Below, one piece after another: positions 47,091-58,776 of a stretch of DNA of 64,000 nt. The position numbers and the translations under genes are program-made. This DNA comes from Purpureocillium takamizusanense (lineage: Eukaryota; Ascomycota; Sordariomycetes; Hypocreales; Ophiocordycipitaceae), in NCBI RefSeq assembly GCF_022605165.1, contig NC_063076.1, positions 806,001-870,000 on the forward strand. Direction: 5' to 3'. Below the pieces are notes generated by a model. It saw only the letters and a program-made list of their open reading frames with translations, did not search any database and was not told the DNA's origin. The first letter of the stretch is position 1, and each line of letters starts with the position of its first letter.

Positions 47091-49811
47091 GGCTTGGTCG
47101 TCCTCGCTCGGGTGTGCGCGGCAGGGTCTGCCTGCCTGCCTCTCCCCGCGAGGCGGTGCACGGGCGGGCTCCGCAGCGGCGGTGGTGGCCAGGCTCTCTT
47201 CTCTTTGGTCTGGGGGGCGGCAGCGATGGGAGGGAGAACCGTGGGGGTGGTGACTTGCCCACGCTACTACACGCAAAGGGTAAGACGAGAGCTGTTGTGG
47301 GAGAAAGAGAAGAAGACAGGATGCGGGGTGGGCGTTGTCGAGCCACAGCTCGGGGAGTCTCGCCGTGAAGTAGTAGTAGCAGTGATGAATGAAGGCAGTT
47401 GGCAACACCCGGAGGTCGGCATCGGCTGAGTACTGTACTGTACAGTCAGTCGGCGCAGTCCCCGCGCTGCTGGCTGGCTTTTCGCTCGTTGGGTAAATCG
47501 GTAAAGATAAATTGAAGAAAGCTTGGGCTGGGGGGGCAAGCTTGTTGCTTCCCCCGCACCGGACGGACGCCCTGGTCAAGTTCGCCGCCGCCGCCGCCGC
47601 CGCCAACCCCAACGCGGGTCACGGGCCTAGGGACCCTTACTACTGCTCATTACTTAGTAGTCCCTTCAACCCCCGGCCTGACCAGGGAGAGGGGGGCCCT
47701 CCCCATGCGGTAGTTGGAAAAAGAATCGCCGAGATGTGATGCGGTTCCAAGGGGGCTGGGGGGGCGCCATATAGCGTCTTTGGTGCGAGTGTGTGTGTGT
47801 GCGCGACGTCTGCTCGCGTCGTGCCTGCTTCGTTCGCCATGTGGTGTGTATGTGTGTGTGTGTATGTCACTAGAGGACAGCATGCATGCGTGCCAAACCG
47901 GGCACTTCATTCCATGTCTTTGTACGTGGGCGGGAACGGCCGAGCGGTCACCATCGTGTCTGGTGTCTGCATGTCCGATCGCCCTCGCGGGCCTGGGGAA
48001 AGTACCCAACGAACTAACTAACGTAGTACATACTTTCAATAACTGGCACCTAGGTGGTGCCGAGCATGGCATGACAACATGGAGGTGGGCCTCCTGTCAA
48101 AACACTTGACATGGACAAGGGGGGATTGATGCCGGGCGGGAGGGGGAGTCGGGACGAGGAGCACACGATTGATGAACGTGGCCTGCCAAACATAGTCACA
48201 ACCTGCCTGCCGTACAGGCACGGGGCTTTTTTTTCTTCTGCATCGACGGACCGAAACTCATGTATATACGCACGTAGGCATAGACAGATCTACTGCTCCT
48301 GCTGCTAGTACTTGCTTGAGAGTTGAGACTCGTAGCCGGCGTCCAGTCCAGCGCGGGCATCGGGCCGCATTGGGCTCTTAACGCCCTCGATTTATATGCC
48401 GAATCACCCCTCGCATTGATCAAAAATGGATGGATGGATGGAATGTCTGCTGTCCTCCCACATACCCCGCTACTCCTGCAAAGGCGCTGGTGGTGGTGGT
48501 GGCTTGCCGCGGTTTTTGACTTTTCTTGCAAGAATGCCCCCCTTGCGAGCAGGGAAAACCTCACGTGGTGGTGGCCCGCAACGTCTGTAAAGTCTGTTCC
48601 GTCTCCTTCTGTCTCCAACGTTGCTGCATAGCCTACCTTTCCTCTACTGCTAAAGGTACTAACTAGCCGGGGGTGGGGAGTAATAAGGGGACTAACCTAG
48701 TAACTTGACGTTAGTTAGTAGTGGCCTTCTCGGGACCGGTTTCAATCGCTCTCACCCTCTTCAAATGTTGCCTCGGGGAATGTCGCTCTCTGCACGACAC
48801 CGGACCCCTCCCCTTTTCCCTCGCGCTTGCTCTTCTCCCATTGCCGGTTCTGCCCCTCCCCGTCTCTCTGTCTTTTTCCTCTCCATCTCTCTGTTTTGAC
48901 ACGCACACACACACACTTTTAAACTCTCCCAAATGTTGGGGGGAGGGGCCTGGCCCGGCGGGGCCACGTCAAGTTGTTCAGGGTATCCATCTGCCACCTT
49001 ATTGCGACGATGAATACAGTACGACAGTTTCGTACCACGCACTAACTTACTTGGTGCGTACCCCAGATCATGCAGTCGGGCCGAAGGTGCGGCGTGCCCA
49101 ACCGCCAGCCCACATCATCGACCGGACATGGAGGGAGGGGGGGAAAGAGGGAGGAGGAGGGGGGAGCACCCATGTGGAAAGACTTGAGGCGGGGCTCGAT
49201 CGAGAATCAAGCGACGTGCATATCATGCATGGGCTCAACACAAGATAACCTTGTCTCCTGTCGGCTCCCCCAAAGCGGGCCGCCGACCAACCCAGACCGT
49301 TCCTGGGTTGCGTGTGTGCGTTGGCGCTCTGCTGCTGCTGCTGTTACTGCTGCTGCAGTGCTGCTGCAGCTGCAACTTTGACATTGAGCCGGGCATCCAT
49401 CCATCCATCCATCCTTATTATTGAACCTTGCGTTGGGGCAAGCATCATATAAAAAAAATTCACCACTTGTATATATAAAGCCCCATCTAAGCGGACGCGT
49501 TTTGAGCCATGGGGACCCCCCGTGAAGTTGATGAAGTGACCGAGACAGCAGCATAGCGTCGAGGACTGTACGGCCAGCCCTTTATACTATACAGACCCCC
49601 GCTTCTATATCCAAAAGAAGAGACCACGAGGCAGCCGCAATCAACTTCGAGGCCAAGGGCCGGTACATTCCACAAGGCCTCGAGGCATAATCATCATCAG
49701 AAAATCAATTGACGCACGCGCGCGAAACCCCGAACAAGGGCCCCCGTTGGACCCCCCATCATCATCATCGCCCACCCCGCCGCAGACCCGGATCCCCTCC
49801 CTGCCCATCCC
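47091..49811. other. long divergent promoter region
   Basis: 2.7 kb between the Zn2Cys6 gene (−) and sugar transporter 1 (+) with no supported gene. GT microsatellites at 47788–47865, ATGG/GGAT repeats at 48427–48440, a CTG/CTGCTG patch at 49330–49372 and CATC repeats at 49394–49413. Confidence 0.5.
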
Positions 49812-51563
49812 ATGGAGAAGCGGCAGGAAGAGGCCCGCATCTCGGGCGTCGAGGACGTCAACGTCAAGCGGGAGACCATTCGGGTCGACCACGAGGCCGA
49901 GCACAAGCTCACCATCAGGGAGGTCCTCCGGCACCACCCCGCCCTGGTATGGTGGTGCTTCTACTGGTCCATGGCCGGCGTTGGCTGGTAAGCTGCTACT
50001 CAACATGAAGTTGCCATTGAGGCCCAGTGAGAGGCTTGGTTGACTGATGGAACCCAATTCATTGTACCGTTAAAGGGGCTTCGACGCCCAGGTCAACGGC
50101 GGCATGCTGAGCGTGCGATCGTTTCGCCGCGACTTTGGATACTACTACAACGGCGAGCCCGTCCTGCCCGCCAGCTGGCAATCTGCCTTTAACACGGTCA
50201 GTGACCTCGTTATCCCCCCCCCCCCCCCCTGTCGAACCCCTCTCTTCCTTTCCCTATATAGATAACTCACACGTGTTTGGGAGGGGGGGGGGAATAGGTC
50301 TCGTCCGTGGGCCAATTCTTCGGCGGCTTCCTCTGCTCCTACATCGCCGACCGGCTCGGCCGCAAGCCCGCCCTCGCGCTGGGCCTCGTCGTGGCGACGG
50401 GCGGCATCCTCGGGCAGGTCTTCTCGGCGAGCAACGCGGCCTTCCTCGTGTCCAAGCTCATCCTCGGCGTGGGGCTGGGCTTCTACCTGACGCTCGGCCC
50501 GCTCGCCACCTCCGAGTGCACGCCCGTCGTCTTCCGCGCCATCGCCACCGCGGGGGTCCAGCTCGGCATCGCGTCCGGCCAGCTGCTCTCCAACGCCGTC
50601 ATCAAGGCCTTTGGCGAGTGGGAGTCGCGCTGGGCCTACCGCGGACCCTTTGCCATACAGCTCTTCTTCTGCGTCTTCCTCGCCGCGGGGCTGCCGTTTG
50701 CGCCCGAGACGCCCTGGCATCTCGTCCGCGTGGGGAGGCGCGACGAGGCTAGGCGCTCGCTCGCGCGTCTGTACGGCGGTAGTGATGATCGTATCGAGGC
50801 TAGGCTCGTGACGCTCGAGGCGACGGTCGCGGCGGAGCGCGCGCACGGGGGCAGAGACGCGGACCTGTCGGGCTTGCTCGAGTGCTTCCGCGGGACGAAC
50901 CGCCTACGCACCGTCATCTCGACGTGCGTGTTCCTGTGCCAGCACCTCACGGGCATCATCTTCGTGCTCGGCTACAGCACCTACTTCTTCCAGCTCGCGG
51001 GCCTGCCGACGGACAAGAGCTTCGACCTGGGCGTGGGCGTTACGGCCGTGGCCCTCTTCAGCGTCGCCTGCAGCTGGTTCGCCATCAACTCCATCGGCCG
51101 GCGCACCCTCTTCGTCTACGGCATCGCCAGCACCACCGTCGTGCTCATCCTCATCGGCATCCTCGACGTCATCCCCACCGGCGCCGCCAAGTGGGTGCAG
51201 GCCGCCCTCACCGTCATATACGCCTTCATCTACATCTTCACCCTGGGCGCCTGCGCCTTTGCCATCCTCGGCGAGGTCAGCTCCGCCACGCTGCGCGCCC
51301 CGACCATTGCCCTCGCCACCGCCATGCAGGCCATCTGCGGCATCGTCTTCGGCTTCGTCATCCCCTACATGATCAACCCCGACCAGGGCAACCTCAGGGG
51401 CAAGGTCGGCTTCATCTTTGGCGGCATGTCGGCCTGCGCAACCGTCTGGAGCTTCTTCTTCGTGCCCGAGCTCAAGGGCCGCACCTTTGACGAGATTGAC
51501 CAGATGTTCATCGAGAGGGTGCTCCCGAGGAAGATGGGCTCGTATCGGGTCGAGACGTTTTGA
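49812..51563 (+). CDS. MFS sugar transporter (sugar-porter family)
   Basis: 520 aa, exons 49812–49987, 50076–50196 and 50298–51563; phases agree (2, 0). Twelve-helix plasma-membrane sugar:proton symporter. Signatures: GFDAQVNGG in helix 1 (the splice rebuilds the Trp just before it), DRLGRK in loop 2–3, PETPWHLVR after helix 6, QHLTGIIFVLGYSTYFFQ in helix 7, SIGRRTLF in loop 8–9 and PELKGR at the end (PETKG variant). The GFDAQVNGGMLSV/YYYNGEP pattern is typical of the alpha-glucoside/disaccharide branch of fungal sugar porters. Intron 50197–50297 contains C16 (50214–50229) and G10 (50283–50292) tracts. Convergent with transporter 2, with 256 bp between the stop codons. Confidence 0.9.
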
Positions 51564-51819
51564 GCCCTTTCACCAGCTTGCATGTGATTCGCTTCGTTTG
51601 GAGGAGCAGCTGTGGTGGCAAGTTGCCGCCTGGCAATGTAGACTGGAAGCAAGGCGCCGCATCGCACGATGCATCATGCAGGCTTGCAGCGAACGTCAAC
51701 CGTGTGGCGGAGGCAAGACACAGGATTCTTGTACGCGAACAATCAAAAAGAAATCAAGGCCAAGACTCTACAACGACAAAGATGGCTTGGTAAATTGCAA
51801 AGCGGGTGAACTGGATATG

Positions 51820-52963
51820 CTAGCCCAGCGCCCTCTTCTCTGACACATTTCCAACGTGGCCGTCGTCAAGTCGTACAACTCCATCCACGGACCCACGACT
51901 CCCCAGCCTCTCGCCGTCCTCCGAGTCCGGGTCGTCGACCTTGGCACGCCAGCCCATGTACCACGGGCCGGAAAACAGCTCTGCCATCCTCTCCATGGGC
52001 ACGCCCTTTGTCTCGGGCGCCCACAGCCCGAGGACCACGAGCCCCGTCGCGCAGACGCACGCCCAGAACACGTACGCGCCCCAGACGTTGAGCGCCTCGA
52101 ACATCTGCGGCGTCACGCGCACGACGGCGAACTGGAACAGCCAGTGGACCATCATGTTGGTCGCGTAGCACACCCCGCGGATCCGCGTCGGCAGGATCTC
52201 CGTCCCGTAGAGATACTGCACCGTGCACAGGCCAATGGACCAACCAACCGCGTAGATGAAGACGGACGCCACTGCGGCCTCGGACGCCGCCTCGTTCTTG
52301 GACTCCTTCCACAGTGCCATGTAGATGGCCATGTAGATGTGCGTCACGCACTGCAGGGCCAGGCCCGTCATGAAGCAGCGCCGCCGCCCAAAATAGTCGA
52401 TGAGACCCCAGGTGAAAATCATGGTGAAGACGAGCTTGACAGCCCCGTAGCCGCCCGAGTTGATGAGCGAGTGGCGGTTGCTCGCGATGCCGGCCAGGCG
52501 GAAGATTTCGGGGATATAGTACGTGATGCCGTTGCCGCCGCTCCACTGCGCAAAGGTCTGCATGGCGAGGCCGAGCAGGAAACGCCTGCGGTAGCTGGGG
52601 ATCGTGGCCACCTCCTTGATGATGGTCCAGGTCGACGTGTCTGAGAGAACCTGGTTCTTGTCTCGAATTTCTTGCTGAATGTCGCGAAACTCGGCTACGA
52701 CTGCAGGGTCCTCTGTGGTACTGTTGCGCAGCTTGGCCAACACCGTGAGTGCCTCATGCGGGCGGTTCTTACATGCAAGCCAGCGGGGTGTGTCGGAGAG
52801 GAAGAGAGAGGCCACGAGGGCCAGGCCAACGGGGATCTGCACGACGCCGAGCACGATGCGGTACTGCATCCGCGACTCGGGTAGCGTTCTGACGACCGCG
52901 TAGTTGATGAAGAAACCTGTGTGCGCGCACCACCACCAGCGTCAGCCAGGTGCGCGTGTGCGA

Positions 52964-53022
<59 letters not shown>

Positions 53023-53710
53023 GCGTTAGGTAGGGGGCTGTGGCCAGGCCAGGTTCGCGCGCACCAATCATCAGGAAACTCAGCAGGACAACCATGTAGA
53101 GTGACACGATCATGCCTCTCGACCGGGCCCTGGCCACCTCTGTCAGGTACAGGGGTGCCACGACAGTCAGGCCGCCGGCGCCGACGCCGCCCCATATGCG
53201 GGCGAACATGAGCAACCCCACTATGCCCGAGGAAAACGTGACGGTGAAGAAGCCCGTCATCCAGAGCACGGTGAAGAGCTGCCAGCTGCGCAGGCGGCCG
53301 ATGTGGTCGGTCACGGCGACGGCCATGATGGCGCCAATGGCGGCGCCCAGGACGCCGAGCGAGGTGATGACGGCCTTGCGGCTGGTGAGCTGGGCCGGGG
53401 AGCCGTTCCATCGCGCTCTGATGAGGTCAAAGTCCTGCAGGAAGGAGCGCATGCCCGAGGCAGCGGAGAAACCACCCTCATCGTAGCCTGATGAGCGGAC
53501 AACCCCCGTCGTCAGTCGTGTCGTTTAGAAGCAAGGGGGCATGCGCAAAGGTGGGAGGGAGGACTCGCGCGCGGCACAGCTTCTCTTCTCGCTGCGGGAC
53601 GAAACGAGAAATTGGGGGGGGGGGCCGAACGACGTACCTTTCGGGATCGACCCGCAGGCAATGACCACGACGGTCAGGACGAAGTAGGGGTTGAACCTGG
53701 GCAGCTTCAT
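51820..53710 (-). CDS. MFS sugar transporter (sugar-porter family), second gene
   Basis: 530 aa, exons 53710–53638, 53487–53065 and 52916–51820; all phases agree. Features: helix-1 segment ending GSIPK|GYDEGGFS (formed across intron 1), a helix-4/5 region (GGLTVVAPLYLTEVARARSRG), SDTPRWL after helix 6 (PESPR type), a helix-7 region AQWSGGNGITYYIP, FGRRRCF in loop 8–9, and PETKGVPMERM before an acidic C-tail. The two transporters belong to different subgroups, so they are not a recent tandem duplication. Intron 1 (53637–53488) has a C11 tract 13 nt after its donor; intron 2 (53064–52917) contains a 53-nt C homopolymer on the sense strand. Substrate probably a mono- or oligosaccharide. Confidence 0.9.
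52967..53019. repeat. 53-nt G homopolymer (C53 in the transcript)
   Basis: Unbroken run of 53 G on the plus strand inside intron 2 of the second transporter. Length may be imprecise because sequencing and assembly handle such runs badly, but at least a very long tract must exist. Confidence 0.8.
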
Positions 53711-56183
53711 GGCCGCCGCGGTCGGCAGTCGCCGCTGTCGTCACGTCGGGGAGGGTCCGACGTCGGGGATGCAGCACGCACGCAGCGGACGGGGTTGGTG
53801 GTGGTGGTGGTGAACTGACGGGGCGCCGCCCACTCTGTCGGGCGCATGGAGGGTCGGTCGTTTGGTCCCTTTTCGACTGACTGACTCTCCTGGCCGCCGC
53901 GCTACTGCGGGCTCGCACACGCAAGTCGGGTCACTCGCGAACCCAGCAAACACGAGAGCGTGCGGCGCGCGCGCGACTGGGGCTCCTCCTCTCTCGTGCG
54001 TGGCGGTCGGTCGTTCGTCTGGTGGGCAGCAGCGAGTACCGACCGTCCGGATCTTGTTGTGGCGACGGCCGGCAGGCTGGGGCAGCCGCGTGGGCTTAGT
54101 GCGTGATGGATAAATGGATGGATGGATGATGGATGGGTCGCTCAGGTCGGTCGCGGCCATGCGGTTGACGCTGACGGTGACGGTGATGGCGGGGGGCGAT
54201 GGCGAGTCGTTTGCGGCTGTTTGCGTGCGTTCGTGCGTCGTCTCTCACCGGCAGCGCGCGGCGACGAGCATCTTTGTTTGTCTTCTGGCGTGGCCGGCTC
54301 GAGGCGTGAGATACCCAACGTACCAAGTAGAAGTGAGGGGGTGAGAGGAGTTTTTCGGCCCAGCCAGCTCAGCCGTTTGAAGCCAGCCCGCTCGCGTTGA
54401 GGTGATTCGTTTTGCCTTGCCTGCCTTGCCTTGCCTGGCAAGCCCAGCCCGTTAACGTTGGCTTGCCTTGTAGGTACCGCACATAGTAAGTTGGGTACGT
54501 TAGTAACTTCCAAAGTCGTTGCGCGCAAACCCAAAATCCTCAGCCACGGGCGCCCCCAGATATGTGTGCGTGTGCGTGTGCGTGCGTGTGTGTGTGTGCG
54601 CGCACGCCGCCCAGCTTCGGCCTGCCCGATTAGGCGCATTGTCGAGGGGGCCAGAAAAGCCACAAAACGGGCTGTGGCTAAGCTCGGCAGCCCGATTGGG
54701 CACTCAAAGGGCGGAGAAAGGCGGAAACGGGAATGGGCGGCCGGGATTCAGCTGCTACGGCCCCAAGGGAAAAAAACAGAAGGATATTGGAAACGGAAGG
54801 GGGGAGGGGGGGAGGGAAACATCAACGGTTCACAATTGAAGCTATTCACACCTCCAACAACAAAACAAAATAACCCGACCCTCATCACTTGCCGCTGCTG
54901 CTGCTACCCACCCACCCGCACCACCACCACCACCACCACCAACCCAACTCCACGTTGCCCTCGCGTGGCAGCGACCCGCTCCCGCTACGGGCATTTTTGT
55001 TGTCCTGCGTTGCGACCCTTGCTTGATTCGAAGAGGAAGAGGGGGGGACCCGGACGCGGACCACTTCACACAGAGACAACACACCACGCAACCTCAGGTC
55101 TTCGCAACGGTTTTTGGGCCGGAAGTTGGCCGATGACGCCCGCACCCTCGGTTCCCGGAATCGTGGTTGCGGATGCAGCCTAAAAACAGAATCCTGGTCG
55201 TTGTGCGCGCCTGTCGACTTGTCAGGTTCATCACCACCGCCTTTCGGCCAACGTCCGAGCCGCCGGGCTCGACTCTTGTGATACCTCACCGTCTCGGGGC
55301 GCGGACAAGACCAGACATCGCCGGCTCGAGACGATGCATTCTTCCTCGTCAACAAATGCGCAAGGGCAGTTACTTGGTAGATATATCCTCAGTTATGCCC
55401 CAAAGACAAACGTCTGCCGCGCGGCCAGACCAGACCGAAAACCAGCCTGCTTTCTCGCCCAGTGGCCGGGCACCTTCTCCACCACCATGTCGCGTGTAGC
55501 CGTTCAACCGAGCCTCCATCTACGACGGGCACGCATTCGGGCAACCAACGAGTCCACCACTGACCTTTAGCCAATGTATGTAGTACAAGATGTCTCTCCT
55601 CGCAGAGCGGTCCCGAGCAGTAGTCCCCATAGGTTCGCACGGCCATCGACCATCGACCAAGACCATTAATTACCCTAGGCGCCCCTAGCGGCACCACCTC
55701 CCAAGCCTTTTCCCTTGCCAAGAGAGCCACGGTCCAGGACAACATCGTCATCATACAGATGTCAGTCCGGGGACCCCTAGACCACCCACGCGGTACGTAG
55801 CAGTAGTGCCCGAGGCGGGTCTCAGCCCTATGGCGCATCTGGAGTACCAAGTAGGTAGGCATGCAACGAGCACCCCTGGTCTCTTAGTCCTCGCTGCTGC
55901 GTACGTTGGCTGCGTCCCCGGAGTGCATTGCTGCGCGCAGGCGTGACGTGCGGCCCGGCTCTGTGAGTGGTTTCCCCACACTGGCGGCTATCCCATTCTC
56001 GCCAGATGCACACCATGTTGATAACACAGGCGTGTCGGGCGCCAAGTCACCCGAGCCGGCAATCGGACCCGTGAGATGGTGGGTCTGCGGCATGGCAATG
56101 CGTCCCTTGAGAGACTTGCTCACATCATCATCATCTGGAACAGGTCCATCGTTGGCGGTGCATGATGTGTGCCACCACCGCAT
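53711..56183. other. gene-free stretch
   Basis: 2.5 kb with no supported gene. A TGGATGGATGGATGATGGATGG run at 54106–54135, CCTTG/CCTTGCC repeats at 54413–54435, a GTGTGCG patch at 54562–54602, and CACCAC repeats at 54918–54941. The promoter of transporter 2 is at its left edge. Confidence 0.45.
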
Positions 56184-58776
56184 TCATCCAAACGTGGACT
56201 GGTTCTCCGACTCGTGGATGGCTGCTACCCTGACACTCAACGGTTCCAGAGTGGACATGGCCTCGAAGACACCCGGGTGCATTGCCATTGACTCGGGCCC
56301 AAAGTTGTGATTCAGCGCTGGCTGGAAGAGTGGGTGTGAGGGTAGGGGCATCTGGCGGGGTTCTTCTGAATGGGGATAACCGGATGCTGGCATTGACATT
56401 TCGGGACGAGAAGCTGGGTAAGGTCCCGGCTGGCGTGGCGAAGGGGTATCCAAGCCCATGCCAATAGCTGCAAGCTCTCTGGTCAAGAGATTGAGGGCAC
56501 TGTTTATCACTGAGGAATGTCAATGGTGCATCTCAGCGATGGGGCGCCGGCCGGCCGGCAGAAACAAGGGGATGCCTACCTGGGCTAAAGTTCTTGACCT
56601 GATCGAGGCACTGGATGCAGTAGCTCAGTTTTCGCATGGCCTGCTGCGCGTCGGGCGTCGCTTGGACCTGAAGCAGGAAGATTGACGCGGCAATGTAGAC
56701 GCTATACGCAAGTGACAGGACGCAGTAGTTCATCGTAAACGTCCGGCAGAAAAGATCGAATATGGTGATGATGGCCGTTGCCGACGTCACACACTCCACC
56801 AGGTAGCTCTTGATCTGGGCGCTGCCCTCCTCGGTACCTCTTCCCCTGCCCGTGAGCATCGGCCGGTACAGCAAGATTTTGAACGTATGATAGAGGCAGC
56901 TTGAATTGGTTAGCGGCTTACGGGTCCCCTTGTGAAGATGGCAATGCGCGACTTACTTCATGGTGACGATGTGGGAAGGGGGTGCCATGGCCGGTAGCGC
57001 GAGCGGGTCGAGCTTCAAGTGAGGAGCCAGTTGGTCCCACCATTGCTGAAAAGCCGGCTCCTGGGCGCGGAGACAATCCTGCACCTCTGCGTCGGTGTTT
57101 TGGGACAGAGGATCGTACATGTGGATGAGGATCTCGTTGAAGATGACTGACAGGCGACACATGCTCATAAAACAGGATGCCGAATGCGCGGTGGTCGGAG
57201 GATATTTCCATGTGACGCCGACTTGCTGCGCGCCAAAGGGCACCCAAATATCCTCTTCGGCGGAGTCATCGACTGGCAAGTATCAGCACCGGCGCAAGGG
57301 GCGTGGGCAAAGGATTGCACTCACAGACTATTTGGGGTGGGGATATACTCGTCTGCTGGATAGACGGGGAGCGTCCAAGATACAGACTGATAAGCTTGTC
57401 CCAGAAATAGCAACTCCAGAATATACGGTGCCGGATCTCGAGGTCCTCGTCGGATAAGGGGAGGGAGCCCGGGTAGCGTTGCGCGTCGACACAAATCCCC
57501 AAATGATCGATGAGTCGGAAAGCGATGCCGCTGTACGTCCAAGCCTGCGTCGTGTTGCCGAGACTGCACTCCTGAGCACTCAGTAACAGCAGCGTCTGTA
57601 TGGTGGGGATCGTGCAAATGCCGCGGCTGAGTTCGTCAAACACCATGCTGCGTGCATGTTTGGCAAACACGGCGCCTCCGTCGTATGACTCGTCCAAGAG
57701 CCGCTTCGTCGAGGGGTCGTTTTGGCCCCACCGGATAGAGTGTGAAATGACGGCGTTGAGGAGGGTATGCGAGTAGTATGGCCCCAGAGACTGCATGTCG
57801 CCTGTTCAACGTCAGCAAGGCCTCGAGGGCTGCTCAAAGATGGGTACGTACGAGTGAAGGCTGGTCGGTAGAGAAAGCCGAATAGCGGGTTGATCCAACA
57901 CCAATGGACATTGAGTAAATATTGGAACGGTTCCTATCAAGAGTCAGCCGGCGACGACCATTCAAGGAAGGGGCCCCGCTAAAGGTGCGAGCGAGGTCCC
58001 GACAGCCGCATACGAGTATAGGGCATGGCAGGCATCTTGAGGGATATTGAACTGTCGCAACAGAAAGGTATACGCACAGGAATATCGGACAGGTTCTCCA
58101 ACGCTCGTTGCTGCCAGGCATTGTTGACCAGCCGCTCCCTCCGCTGAACGTTGGAGTCGTTGGAGGTCATGTACTCGGACCCGACTGGCAATCGATCGCT
58201 GGGAAGATTGAAGAAGCTGGTAGTGCCATGGTAGGTGATGCCACCTCTGTCGTCGATCTTGAGGCCGCGAAAACCACGCGTGACGCCGTGTTCGTCGGGA
58301 CACCGGGCCGAAGACGAAGCATCGTGAGCGGCGCCCACGGGGGGGCTGGAGTGCGACGAGGCGGCGGCGGACGCGGGGGATTTTGCGACGATTGCGAGCT
58401 GCTCTTCAAGCTCCTTGATTCGTTCCTCGAGGCGCTGCGTGTACGACAAGGTCGGGTTCCTGTTGTGGCCTCGTTCAGCGGCCGAGTCGCACATGCCACC
58501 CGTATGTATACCGCTCCGCTGGGGGGATGCCTGCTTACAACTTGTATACACAGTCGTCGTTGCGGGCGGCGCAGCGATGGCAGACGGGCTGCTCCCCGCC
58601 ACATTTGACCTGTGCAGAGGTGGTCTCGTGAGCGGTGGTGTCCGAAAGTGCGGTTCCGTCGCTATGCGAGGCAGAGGAAGCGCGCGAGCGCCCCCGAGCA
58701 AGCAGTCACTCACCTTGCGCCGGCGGCAGGGCTCGCACGAGAAAGCGCTCTTCTTGGTTGCCTTGACCGACGACAT
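56184..58776 (-). CDS. Zn2Cys6 transcription factor, eight exons
   Basis: 678 aa, exons 58776–58714, 58609–58539, 58459–58078, 57933–57852, 57801–57325, 57272–56957, 56899–56580 and 56509–56184; every junction keeps frame. The zinc cluster CX2CX6CX6CX2CX6C (Cys14, 17, 24, 31, 34, 41) is split by intron 1 after CRRRK and ends at VYK; a coiled-coil linker (LSYTQRLEERIKELEEQL, about 48–66) follows. The fungal-specific domain has VHWCWINPLFGFLYRPAF and DLEIRHRIFWSCYFWDKLISLYLGR, the domain's signature block. The C-terminus is a Pro/Met-rich tail. It lies 2.5 kb from the second sugar transporter and could regulate sugar uptake; no target sites were identified. Confidence 0.92.
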
